Positions 24,144 through 35,037 are shown, counted from the first letter of the stretch. The stretch is DNA of 64,000 nucleotides from Cannabis sativa (GCF_029168945.1 NC_083605.1:19109280-19173279); one strand, 5' to 3'. Notes: generated by a model not told the origin, from the sequence alone. Numbers and translations: made by a program.

Positions 24144-26051
24144 TGTTGGGAATTATTTTACCAGGATCTTAGATCTACTCACAAGTATGTTTATTAACAT
24201 CCTAAATATGAACTTTCTAAAACGATAAAATAAACACATATAAAGTTAAGAAAACCTTACATTGATGCAGCGGAATAAATGTCTCCTTCCACTCACATCT
24301 CTAACCCTTGATTCCTTTCGTAGCGAGTATAATCAAGATCCGAGCCCGAATCTCCTTCTTCTTCAAGCTTTGATCCTTCACGGCCTCTCCAATCTATGAT
24401 TGAGTTACTGCTTGCTGTGTGTGGGCACTTACTCTTTCACTAGGGTCACGAAAAAGATGAAGGAAAAGAGGGAGAGAGGTTTCGGCCAAGGTAGAGAGTG
24501 AGGGAAGGCTCAGTTTTTCTGAAGAGAGAAATTTCTGTCAGAAAGGCTAATGAAAACTTGTGATTTGACTGAGCCATCACTTTCTATTTATAGGCAACTT
24601 ACTAGGTTTAAGTTTAGAATTATTTGGCATTAAAATAATAAAATAATAATTTGAAAAAGCCTTATAAGTGGCCGGCCATAGGTGTTGTAATGGGCCCCAC
24701 TTAATTTTGCAATTTTATCAAATTTTATCTCTATTTTCTCAAAAATGCCAATTTTTCCACTTCTAACCATTTAAATGCCAAAACGAATTATTTAATAATT
24801 AAAATACATTATTAAATAATATTGTCATTTAATTTAATTATTAATTAGACATATAAAGTCCATTAATAAATAAATAAACCCGTAAAACTCTTTTCCTTAC
24901 AATTTCACCCCTCTTAGTGAAAATTCATAAAATCGACATAGTCTAACTTTAGAATTATAATTGATCAATCACGAATCAATTAATGAGTCTTATAAGCGAG
25001 AATGTTCTCAACTAGAATGGGGACCATGGATCTATATGCTGAGCTTCCAATAAGTGAACCAAATTTACCAAGTAAATTCCTACTTATTAATTCTTCGTTG
25101 AATCCACTCTTAGAACTTAGAATTACACTCTCAGACTTATATAGAGCATATTGTATGTTTCACGATACCAATATACTATCTCATTTAACCATTGTTATAA
25201 TCTTATTGTGATTTAAAGATCCTCTATATAGATGATTTACATCGAGATGGGATTTCTTTACCGTTCTCACCCCTCAATGTATTTTGCCCCTTAAAACACT
25301 TAGCTACCTGTAAATGGTGTTTAATGATCTAATAATTAGTCAGTTAAACAAGAGCTCATCCATTTACTTCTATTTGCTAAGCTCGAAGGGAATCATCACT
25401 TAACTTCTATACACCAAGAAGCTATAGATTCCATATTTATGTTCAAGACTCCCACTCAATCATACTTTCATGTTCCCAAAATATACGTATCACCCTGACC
25501 CAAAAGTAGGCTTAACTAATAAATCAAAGAACATGAATAAGACTCTGAGTTGAGCCCAAGCATATCAGGATTTAGATTCTTTTTAATCTTAAGATCAACT
25601 ACTGATATTGACTTGGAAAGATATGTATAACGGTAAGTTTGTAATATCTTAACTTAGTTGCAATATCGGTCCAGTCCAATGTATACTCCATACATTCGAA
25701 ACTAGTATACTTTGCTAATGTCCTGGAAAGAACATAACACTTACTCCAAGTGTAAGTACACATCATCGCTGATTATCACATTAGTGTAAATCCAATAACA
25801 CTGATGAAACAGGGACCAAAACTTTTGATTCATATGATCACAATCACATTCCACTGTGTTGACGATACTGTAATTGTGAATAAACATATGATCTGGATTT
25901 AACTGATTTTGTGTGTATGAATGTAATAAACATATTAAACATATTAAACCATTAGCATGTAAAATTCATGCAAACATCAATCACTTCAAATTTCTTATAT
26001 TGATAACTAATCAGATTGTAAAGAGTTTTATTTAGGGCATAAAACCTAACA
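24144..26051 (-). repeat. 5' LTR of copia copy B
   Basis: 1908 bp. The minus-strand TATAAATA box at 24585-24592 is the likely promoter, with GA/CT-rich sequence nearby (24461-24500). The LTR terminus TGTTAGG at 26051 is followed at once by the GCAAC duplication. Confidence 0.95.
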
Positions 26052-26056
26052 GCAAC

Positions 26057-27096
26057 AACTATGGGCTTGTGCTAGGGCAACTACTGTTGAGGAATTCAAG
26101 AGAAAGTTGGATGTTTTAAAAGGGACTAATGAAAAAGCTTTTGATTGGCTATCCAAAAAATCACCAACACAGTGGACCAAATCCCACTTCAGGACATCTG
26201 TTCAGTGTGACATGTTGTTGAATAATTTGTGTGAGAGTTTCAATTCAGCAATCTTAGATGGTAGAGACAAGCCAATTATCACATTGTTAGAGTATGTTCG
26301 ATATTGGTTGATGGATAGAATGCAAAAACAAAGAGAAAGTGTGAGTAAGTGGAACAATCCAGTGGGGAAAAGGATCTTTGACATCCTAGAGAAGAACAAG
26401 AAATTGGCACTGAAATGCCAATACACCAAGTCTGTTGGTGGATTATTCCAGGTCACAGCCCCTTCTGGTGAGGTGGTAGCAACTAATTTGGAGAAAAAGA
26501 CATGCTCTTGCAGATCATTTGACCTCACAGGTATCCCATGTGGTCATGCAATAGCATGCATATGGTATTCAAGGCTTCAGGTTTATGATTTTGTTGCTGC
26601 ATGTTACAAGAAGGAAGCCTTCATAGGCACTTATGTAGGGGCAATTGCACCTATGCCTAGTCCTGAACACTGGCTTGATAAAGGCAAAAATCCAATCCTT
26701 CCACCACCAGAAACTGTTTTACCTGGTAGGCCCAAGAAATCTAGAAAAAGAGAAGTGGATGAACCTCCACCTTGTGCAACTAAAATGAGGAGATTTGGGC
26801 AGTCCAACAACTGCTCTAATTGCAAACAGCACATACAAAGAAAACTTGCCCCAAACCAGTACAAGTTCAGGTATATTCATTTCTTAAGCACTAATAATTT
26901 GAATACATTTTCCATGTTTAAGTATGTAATCTGACAGTAGCACTTGTTTATGAATCAGGAACCTCCACAGAAGAAAAAGATGGGTCGTCCACCCAAAAAG
27001 AATTTAGACCATGAAACTGTAAAGAGAAACATTAGGAGAATGAAGCAAAAGGCAAGAGAAACAAGTTCAAGCCAACCAACCTCTGGACCAAATTAG
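26057..27096 (+). pseudogene. MURA-type MULE transposase, 3' part (dead)
   Basis: Continues the frame of 12382-15821 after copia B: AACARATTVEEFK-type helical region, then LCESFNSAI with the third catalytic acidic residue (Glu near 26230), a SWIM zinc finger CSCRSFDLTGIPCGHAIAC (near 26503-26560), PGRPKKSRKRE and a CCHC knuckle. A small deletion (about 4 bp) near 26829-26832 breaks the knuckle. Read past it, the sequence gives HTKKTCPKPVQVQ, then a GT-AG intron 26871-26958, then exon EPPQKKKMGRPPKKN to TAG at 27094-27096. With the frameshift restored conceptually the exon phases agree. The C-terminal AT-hook-like GRPPKK is typical of DNA binding. Confidence 0.9.
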
Positions 27097-27116
27097 TTGC
27101 TGTTCTCAATCTATAT

Positions 27117-27370
27117 TGTATTGTTTTTTGTTGAATTGTCAAGGGTTGTTGTACCCAATTTAGGTGCTGCTGTATATGTTCTTTGTAATCTGTTGAATTG
27201 TGAAGGGTTTTTTTTGTATGCTACAACATGTTTTTTGTTGAATTGTGCAAGGGTTTTTGTACTTATGCAGCTGTTAGTATTGGTTGTTTCTTGTTGAAAT
27301 GTCTAGGGTTCTTGTATTTATGCAACTGTTAGTAGTGGTTGTTTTTGTTTTTTTTTTTGAAATGTCAAGG
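27117..27370. repeat. TTGTTGAATTGT-AAGGG degenerate tandem repeat
   Basis: Five spaced copies of a TTGTTGAA(T/A)TGTCAAGGG-like unit just after the transposase stop. This is part of the spacer between the convergent MULE genes. A role in 3'-end formation is possible but not shown. Confidence 0.6.
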
Positions 27371-27639
27371 CCACTACTTGGACCTAAACATTAATCTATT
27401 ATAATTTCATTTAACTATGTTGGTGGCCTATTTTTATCTTATGCTATGCAGTACATTTACTTGTCATACTTGTTATTAATGCATAATTATATGATCAATT
27501 GCCTTTGAAGGTAATAACTTTAATTCATAGAAGGCCTATTAATGCTGATATGCAATGGCCTATTACTGCTGATATGATGCAGACATTTTCCTGATAAAAT
27601 AAGGACAAATCTGAGAAGGAAATAACTTTGATTCATAAA

Positions 27640-27800
27640 AGGCAATATCATTACAAACTGTTTGATTCATACAAGGCAATGTCATTACAAACTGTTTCAT
27701 ACCAAAAAAAGACAATGCCATTGCAAACAATTTGATTCAAAGAAGGCAATGTCATTACAAACTGTTTGATACAAAACAAAGACAATGCCATTACAAACTT
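27640..27800. repeat. About 38-bp minisatellite in the MULE spacer
   Basis: Four to five units of AAGGCAATGTCATTACAAAC followed by TGTTTGATTCATAC-like sequence, ending just before the GRF gene stop codon. Units alternate slightly in sequence (AAGGCAATGTC versus AGACAATGCC), suggesting a higher-order pair. Confidence 0.8.
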
Positions 27801-27814
27801 AGTGATTAACACTT

Positions 27815-28360
27815 CTAGTTAAGCATAAAAAATACAAAACCAATAACACAAATAGTAATGAGAATGGTTTTCAAGTTCTTCAACAACCATATATGACCAC
27901 AATCACACTTCTGAACATTGCTACATCCTTTTGGAATGTCCTTGAATTCTTTCAAATCTTCATTTGACTCATACAACATCAACTGATCTTCAAGCTTACT
28001 TATCTTCCTCAGAAGTCCTGGTATTAACTCTCTGCACTTCATACAAGAATCAACATCCACCCATTCAAAAAACTTACACCCTCTACCATCCTCCTGTGGA
28101 TAAATTTCAAACTTTTCACCTTGAATAACTTAACATAAACAATAATATTCAAAAACAAAACTGAAAGGGAAAAAACAATGGCTTACATATGCTAGCCTGC
28201 ATTTCCTAAAACAACGTCCTGGGTTTGCTTCGGTCCATGATGTTCTAACGATCCACGGAATGCCACAGTAACAATTTTGAGGATCCCTTCGATAACCAAA
28301 ACTAACCACTCCTTTCGACCTTCGACGAGTGGAACTACTGTAAGAACCCTCCCCGTCCAT
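27815..28360 (-). CDS. GRF-type zinc-finger protein with C-terminal membrane segment (MULE companion gene)
   Basis: Two exons, 28360-28187 and 28093-27815, joined across a 93-bp GT-AG intron (GCATAT|GTAAGC ... CCACAG|GAGGAT), giving an uninterrupted 150-residue protein. Residues 29-69 form a GRF zinc finger: NCYCGIPWIVRTSWTEANPGRCFRKC, then after the splice CRLAYEDGRGCKFFEWVD. That is followed by CMKCRE, a charged, probably coiled-coil stretch (LRKISKLEDQLMLYES) and a hydrophobic C-terminus near 131-150, likely a membrane anchor. GRF fingers bind nucleic acid in other proteins, but the function of this small plant family is unknown to me. It lies wholly between the transposase and the right TIR, in convergent orientation, so its promoter would be in the TIR. 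Unlike the transposase it has no defect. I infer that it is a second gene of the transposon; a captured host gene is the alternative. Confidence 0.82.
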
Positions 28361-28494
28361 TTTCACCTTCCACGAATGAATCTTTCAAGCTCAGCTCTCT
28401 CTCGATTTACACAGACCTCCTTTCGATTTCTGGGTACCTCGCCAGAAAGAATCACGATTAGGGATTTGGGATTCAGGGTGATGGGGTTTTCTTA

Positions 28495-28789
28495 TTTTAG
28501 TTTTTTTTGTCTCAGTTTTTAATTTTATTTTGTAATTTAGTTAAAAAAATTAAATTATTTAAATTTTTAATTTGGAAAAATATTTTATTTTTTCAATTTT
28601 GAAAAAAAATAAATAAAAATACAGCGATTAAATCCTATGCGTACACATGTACCGTTAGTCATACTAACGGCTGTGGTATGAACGGACAAACACGAAAGTC
28701 CAGCTTAGGTACTATTGCCGCTATTATTGGAGCTTGGGATTAATCTGCATCAACGTGAACTATTTGGGGACTTTTGCCGCAAATATCCC
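28495..28789 (-). repeat. Right terminal inverted repeat of the MULE
   Basis: The reverse complement starts GGGATATTTGCGGCAAAAGT. It carries the same palindrome pair as the left end at 28641-28670 (GTACACATGTAC, one base off the perfect palindrome, then CCGTTAGT-CAT-ACTAACGG). It probably drives the GRF gene. Confidence 0.95.
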
Positions 28790-28825
28790 TATTAAATAAT
28801 ACTTATATTATAAAATCTAACACAA

Positions 28826-29178
28826 CAAAATATAATTAGACATAGCAAAGAAACCTTATGTAAAAAGAGATCGTGGGTTACTCGACAAGGCTTAAGAACG
28901 GGGAGTTAATTTTGGGTAAAAGAATAAGATAATTATCACACAACAAAACAATACACACAAACTCGAAGGTATAATCGCATATATTCAAACATAAAAATTC
29001 AGGCGAGTCTCGCGTCTTCCTATTCTGCAAAAGAAAATTCTTAAACCTAACCTAATTCAGCGATAAATCTCTCTCCCCAACCACGTCTCGCGCTGTTAAC
29101 ATTTATCGGCCTTCGCTTCATCTTTATACATGATCATTGATTGTTGCTCCCGCCATCATTGAAAGTACAGAGAGCACG
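28826..29178 (+). promoter_or_regulatory. Probable promoter and 5' non-coding exon of SYP5
   Basis: Between the R2/MULE boundary and a good donor site GCACG|GTAATG at 29178/29179. The stretch 29000-29175 is CT-rich with CTCTCTCCCC, like plant 5' UTRs. The first coding exon lies 3.3 kb further on behind an acceptor at 32493, so a long leader intron is likely. No TATA box is certain. Exon limits are inferred. Confidence 0.4.
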
Positions 29179-30151
29179 GTAATGTTTTCTGGGTTTTCTT
29201 TAGTTTAAATTTTGGATGAAATTGATGAATTATATTGTCACTACTTGGTGCTCTTGATCCTCTATTGAAACATGCATCGCCCTAATTTGATTGTTTGGGT
29301 GTTTATTGAGGTTATTGATTGTTAAGCAAGAGCTATTGATGAGAAAATTTTAGGTGATTCCATTTAAAGATAAAGAGTTATTAAAGCTGTCAAATTGTGA
29401 TAGAAAGTCATCAGGCTTAGCAGCTGGCAAAACTTTTTATCACGACCACTATATGCTTTCTAGAGACTCTCTCTCATCTCTCAGAATTCTTTTCCCTTCA
29501 CTTCAATTTCAGATCTATTTCAAATCAGAATATAAAATCGTGACAAGAAATTGGTTTTAGAGACAGATTTTATGCTATACAGATATGATTTAATGGTGGC
29601 AGCGACTCGATGTGCCTTTCACATGATTTGAATTCTTTCTTCATTCAAATATTTTATTTATTTTGAAGGGTGCTTGTTTCCATTCATGATTTGAGATTCT
29701 ATGAGATTTGCTTAATTCTGATTTCACCTGCATTTATATTTATTGGTGAGAAATATGGAGAAGAAGTCATAGGTCGTGTAGTATAGATGCTTCTTGAAGA
29801 ACTTTCAATTCCCTACCCCACTCACCCACCTATATCACCTATCTATCCTCTGTTTCTAATACTTTAATTAAGCTAGACTCATAAAATGTTAATTATATAT
29901 TAAAAATATTATTTAACTTAGTAACATATATGTAACACAAAGTTCTTCCATCTGTTGTGGTACTGGTATGTATAACTGACTCTTAGTTTTACAGATATAA
30001 GAATATTTATATGTGCAAGCTCTTTGAATTGAGGCAGAGAATTACTAGCACAACTTCAACATGCTTAAGAGTTTAGATTTGCTTTGATTTTCCTATTTAA
30101 TACTTACATATATATCTTCTCTCATTTTTTTGCTTGCTTGAGTATAATAAC

Positions 30152-31832
30152 CACTGCTACAAAATACCCTTTTTGGAACACTTTTTAAGAACATGCATCT
30201 AAATGTATATCCTTAAAAGTCCTTCTGAAGTTTTAAGAAGTAACATTGAGTGTCCTTAAACAAATCATATAAGGACACACACTTGTGTGTTCTTATTAAT
30301 TATGTGAGTTATTAAAAAAAGTATGAAATAAATTGTAGGTTTCAAGTAAATGTGTTCCCAACGGGTCCAATAAGAACATTCTTTAAAGAGTTTTGAGTTA
30401 CTTTTTTAGTTCTTTTTCTCAATTATTAAAATTAAATAAAAATTAAAAAATCATGGTTAAAACGATTGTAAATAAAAAAAGAAAACAAAAAAACCTCTTA
30501 GCTCTTTTTCTGCCCAAAATTAACTTGACCTAACACTTTGTTCTTAGTCACAACCACCTTCCTTTGACGATGCGCCTTCTGATTACTTCCTTTCCGTTGA
30601 GGATGCCTGCCCTTCCGTCGCACTCGCGCTTTTGCCACCTGGTCTCTCTCATGGTCAACTCGACCCCTCTCTAATGCTGAATAGCCAACTTATAGTTTTT
30701 AAGGTCAATACGCCTTGTGCTTACTAATCTAGTTAAAAAGATTAGTATATAATTTAACCAGTACCTTGTAATTTTTTTCATCTTACCGGTTCTTGTTTGT
30801 TTATGGGTATATAATAATTGGGTCTTATATGTTCTGGATTCAGTGGTACATTTTCCACGTAGAATTATCATTAGTCACCCATTAGTTTATTGTTTACCTC
30901 TTTAGTTCATTCTTTGACCATTGTTCTTAATATGTTTGTTATTTTTTAGGTTTTGTAGGCTTATCGGGGTGTCTCGATTGTATATAATTTCTGAGATTAT
31001 TTCACTCGCTGGTTAGTTTTCTCAATTTCATTAGCTATATGTGAAATATCTCTATACGTTGTTATGCTCTTTGTTTTCACAATAAATAATGTGTTGATCT
31101 ATAAAAATTTTGCTTAATTTGTTTGTTGAATCTGTCATATCTTATTTTAGACAATTATCCTGCTGAGTATAGTTGAATGTTTGGAATTTGATTTTCAGTT
31201 TGTTAGATGGTATTTTTGTATAGTTTGTTAGAAGAGAGTCATGGATGATTGTTGGATAAACATGATAGATAGGTTGGTGCTCCCTTGAATTTGAGGTAAC
31301 TATATTGCGGAGTACAGACAGAGTAATGGGTAATGATAGGAAGATACTAAGTCATGAGTAATAACATTAGTGGGAAATAGTTGATGGCCAAATAAATAAT
31401 TGACAATGACCATGGTTGTTTATTAGTATTGAAACGATAATTAGAAAGCATATAGCTTTGATCATTTCTGACCAATAACATAAATGTATACACTTTTGTA
31501 TGATGTATATTTTTTTGTACATCTAGTCTTTTTGAAATAATTGTGTAACACACAACAAGTATGCAACTGAGGTTAAAATAGTCAAACTCTTGGTTATCCT
31601 TCGTTATAATTAGCGGACAGAACATCTTCTTAGAGTGGTCATGTTAATTGTATTACATGTATCTATGAACATATTTTGATAAAGCTTTCTTTTATCTATA
31701 TTTTGATTGAAACTTTCTGATATCGGTTGGAACTTTCCTATATATCTAATTATTCAAATAGACATGCAAAATTGAGAGCTATATCTAATCTGATCACATG
31801 GCTAGTTCTTAAAGCCCTTTTTTGTAGTAGTG
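30152..31832. mobile_element. CACTA-type element in the SYP5 leader intron
   Basis: 1681 bp with ends CACTGCTACAAAATACCC on the left and, inverted on the right, CACTACTACAAAAAAGGGC, the diagnostic CACTA termini. Subterminal TTAAGAAC/AAGGACAC-type motifs recur near both ends (30190-30290, 31800-31815). The flanking triplets (AAC, AGG) do not match, so the 3-bp target duplication has decayed. No transposase is present, so it is non-autonomous. A GC-rich coding-like stretch lies at 30563-30727. Confidence 0.72.
30563..30727 (+). other. Possible captured coding fragment inside the CACTA element
   Basis: 55-codon open stretch beginning FDDAPSDYFLSVEDACPSVA. Its base composition is much richer in C and G than the rest of the element, and codon use looks gene-like. 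I do not recognise the parent. It may be a host gene piece caught by the transposon, or chance. Confidence 0.3.
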
Positions 31833-32498
31833 AGGGTCTTCATAGATTTTTGTTAATTTGCAATACTTCCCCTTAGGTCTAACCTAGTTTTGTTTGTTTT
31901 TTTGTTCTTTATGTTGATTTCAGATCGACTCGTATATAAATTTTTGTTGTTGTAAACCCATTATCCAATCGAGCTTCAATTTTAGCCTAAATCAGGTAAT
32001 TCTATTTACGACTTCTTTTACGAACCTTTTATTCTAGCTAATTCGATTTTGTTTATTGCTTATAGTATTGTTAGCCTACTTTGCCCATCTGTTGATCAGT
32101 TTCTTTTCTTGGTTTTGTGCACAATTTTTTTTTTCATATTGCTAAGATGAATTTAGTATGGGTTAGATTATGGGTATTTAAATTGGTGGGTGAATGTGGT
32201 AAATTTGTCAATATATTTGTTTAGTAAAGCAATTTCAATTGAAATTTCTAATAATGGTCTATCTGAATGAATAGGTTTTGTTGTGATTTGGTTTGGTTTG
32301 GTTTTTCTTGATCGAGTTTTCTCAATGAATAATTCCAATACGAAAATGCCATATTATTCCAGCATTTAATGTGAACATGCTTAATATTCTTATTTTGTTT
32401 GTGAAGTCTTTCAATTCCTTATGAACTCCTGAGTTTTTAGAGTTCCTCTTTATATTTGTCTGCTGATTATAGTAAATTAAAATTATATTTTAGGTTTG

Positions 32499-34266
32499 AT
32501 GGCATCTTCTTCGGATTCATGGATGAAAGAATATAATGAAGCAGTGAAGCTTGCCGATGATATCAATGGGATGATATCGGAACGAAGTTCACTGCCTGGA
32601 TCAGGCCCAGAAATGCAGCGTCATGCCTCTGCTATAAGAAGAAAGATTACAATCTTAGGCACTAGACTTGATAGCTTACAATCTGTTCTATCAAAGCTTC
32701 CTGGGAAGCAGCCTATGTAAGTTAACTTCATTGAATTTGAGCAACTTATCAAAGGGAAACCTGATGTCATCATAAAACTTAACAGTGTCAAATGTTCCCA
32801 CTGTAGAAGTGATGTTTGTTTGGATAAAAGAAAATGATTATGCTTTCTGATTAAAGTTGATTCTACTATTTTTTATGCGATGAGCTGGAATTGGGAAGAT
32901 TCCATGAAGTGGTTAAAGAAGTACCAAACTTGATTTATATAAATGTTTACTTGATTAAATATGGTGATATTAGGAAAGTCTTCATTTTAAATATAGAAGT
33001 CTGGGTGTTGGTTTGAAACTTGTTTATGTTGTTTATTGCCTGTTCACAGATCAGATAAAGAGATGAATCGCCGCAAAGACATGCTTGGAAATCTTAGGTC
33101 AAAATTGTCCCAAATGGCTTCAACATTGAACATGTCAAACTTTGCTAATAGAGACAGCTTACTTGGTCCAGAAATAAAGCCTGCTGATGCCATGGGCAAG
33201 GCAGCTGGCTTGGACAATAATGGCCTTGTCGGTTTCCAACGACAAGTCATGAAAGGCATTCCACTTTATTTATTTGAAACAATATTTTTCTTTTTGTATT
33301 ATTTCTTTATGATTTTTTTAAATGACAGATCATTAATTCTAGTTCGTAACTTTGAAACAGAGCAAGATGAAGGCCTTGAGAAGTTGGAGGAGACTGTTAT
33401 AAGCACAAAACATATTGCACTGGCAGTTAATGAAGAACTAGATCTACACACTAGACTTATTGTATGGTTTAGTTTTTGTCTCTTGAGTTCTCCTTGATTG
33501 TTTATTTTTCAAAATGTTCTGTGCTCTACGTATAATAATGTAACTACGCTGTTGTACAGGATGACTTGGACTACCACGTGGATGTTACAGACTCTAGGCT
33601 GCGGGTAATAATCTCATTGTTCATATAATTCTAATAAGCATGAAGTTGTTTCTAATGCATGAACTTTACTTTTATACCTTCAGTCTGTGGTCCGTCGTTA
33701 AGTCAAAACTTGTTAGTGTCTTTGTTATGTTGTTAAATTTATGATATAATTGCTAGAATGATTGTAATAAAAAAAGCAGGAGCAATATAATTCATTTTTA
33801 AAGTCTTAAGATTCTAGGGTACACAATGCTTGAAGACTTTGATATGACATAGTTTTAGAATATTTGGAATTCTTCGACTCATCTCCAAGTAATTGGATGA
33901 GTCGGCTTGGAAGGAAGCCTAAGAAAGAGAAAATTATATGTACATATGTCTGAAGACTACCAAACCTCCTGCAAAAATCATTGTTAGATGCTTACTTTTT
34001 GGTAAGAAATTATCACAGTAAAAGAGTCCTCAACCGAAGTCAAAGATAGTATTTTTTTTGGTGAAAATGTTGTGTTCATAGGTAGAAATCTGGAACTAAC
34101 ATCATCTTGTGTTATCTATTATATACAAAAACAGAGAGTGCAAAAGACCTTGGCAATTATGAACAAGCGCACCAAGGGTGGTTGCTCCTGCATGTGCATG
34201 TTGTTATCTGTTATTGGGATTGTGGCTTTGGCTGCTATCATTTTTCTGCTTGTCAAATACCTCTAA
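32499..34266 (+). CDS. SYP51/SYP52-like: SYP5-type syntaxin (Qc-SNARE)
   Basis: Five coding exons: 32499-32716, 33050-33255, 33361-33461, 33560-33604 and 34135-34266, giving 233 residues, the usual SYP51/52 length. The protein starts MASSSDSWMKEYNEAVKLAD, has an N-terminal helical region (SAIRRKITILGTRLDSLQSV), the conserved NRRKDMLGNLRSKLSQMA and NMSNFANRDSLLGP segments, a Qc-SNARE helix EQDEGLEKLEETVISTKHIA...DDLDYHVDVTDSRLRRVQ, and a C-terminal membrane anchor CMLLSVIGIVALAAIIFLLV ending KYL. This family acts in fusion at the prevacuolar compartment, trans-Golgi network and vacuole. Intron 2 uses GC instead of GT at its donor (AAAG|GCATTC, 33256-33257); the others are GT-AG. The ATG at 32499 follows the acceptor by five bases. 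All frames agree and no disabling change is seen. Confidence 0.95.
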
Positions 34267-34763
34267 TAAGAAAGAATCACGAGATTATAACAAAAACAGG
34301 GACTGCATTTTCTATGTTTGTGCTTCTTTGTGTGCTTTGACTTTTACTATTGCCATAATGGCTGTAATATAGTATATGTTTTTTGTGATTTCCTCTTGTG
34401 CATTTGTGAAGAATTGTGGATAATTCAAATAACTTGTTTGATGTGTCATTTGGCACCGATTTTTCTTCAATTTGCTTAGTTTATTTTGTCCATAGTCATG
34501 CTTATTTTTTACTGCTCTCTAGCCAGATATTAATGGAGTTAACAGCATCTCTTAAGTCTCACTCTTTCCTTTAAAGGACAAAAACAATGAAAATAGAATA
34601 AATGATTCAGAAACCCTAACATATGCCCAATAAAGATAGGGAAATTTGATTTTTCATGCATATTTTAAGGTAAAATTAGTGAGGGAAATTAAGGTATAGG
34701 TAATTGTTAGTATAGGCACACTTTTTTTAAAACCCAAAATTACCCCTCTCAAAAACCAACCAA

Positions 34764-34765
<2 letters not shown>
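34267..34765. other. SYP5 3' flank, no gene seen
   Basis: Probable 3' UTR in the first 150-250 bases, with T-rich sequence, then AT-rich spacer. No clear polyadenylation signal can be singled out. Confidence 0.4.

Positions 34766-34839
<74 letters not shown>
34766..34839. repeat. (CT)n microsatellite, about 37 units
   Basis: Pure CT dinucleotide run. Immediately after it, about 40 bp (GACTTGGACCACTATGACTA onward, 34840-34880) recurs 110 bp downstream (34949-34989), an imperfect local duplication. Confidence 0.97.
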
Positions 34840-34840
<1 letters not shown>

Positions 34841-35037
34841 ACTTGGACCACTATGACTACCCAAATCTCGACCACAACCCAAAACTTTAGCCACAACCAC
34901 TGTCCCATCACAAAATCGTAGCCGGAGTACCGTCTCAACTCGATTTTGCGACTTGGACCATCGTGACTACCCAAATCTCGACCACAACCATGCACAAAGA
35001 TGTCTAAGGTAAGTTTTGAATTCCTCTTTTAAAAATT

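Larger units (their letters stand above)
15822..26051 (-). mobile_element. Ty1/copia retrotransposon, copy B (complete, non-autonomous)
   Basis: 10230-bp element transcribed right to left, flanked by a perfect 5-bp duplication GCAAC (15817-15821 and 26052-26056) inside the MULE transposase. LTRs of 1914 and 1908 bp differ at only a small number of sites and indels, so insertion is recent. The internal region holds a primer-binding site, a 3.7-kb AT-rich leader, a nearly intact gag and a shrunken, thoroughly broken pol. Removing the element and one GCAAC restores the MULE reading frame exactly (LKQQLWACARATT). Confidence 0.96.
11858..28789 (+). mobile_element. Mutator-like element (MULE) with two convergent genes
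   Basis: Complete element: inverted repeats of about 295 bp (11858-12152 and 28495-28789) flanked by an identical 9-bp duplication TATTAAATA (11849-11857 and 28790-28798), the Mutator hallmark. Total length is 16.9 kb, or about 6.7 kb without nested copia B. The plus strand carries a MURA-type transposase (12382-27096, now disabled). The minus strand carries an intact spliced GRF zinc-finger gene (27815-28360). The genes converge on a repeat-rich spacer, recalling maize MuDR with mudrA/mudrB, though the second gene here shows no visible mudrB resemblance. The right end lies about 390 bp from the probable first SYP5 exon boundary. Confidence 0.93.
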
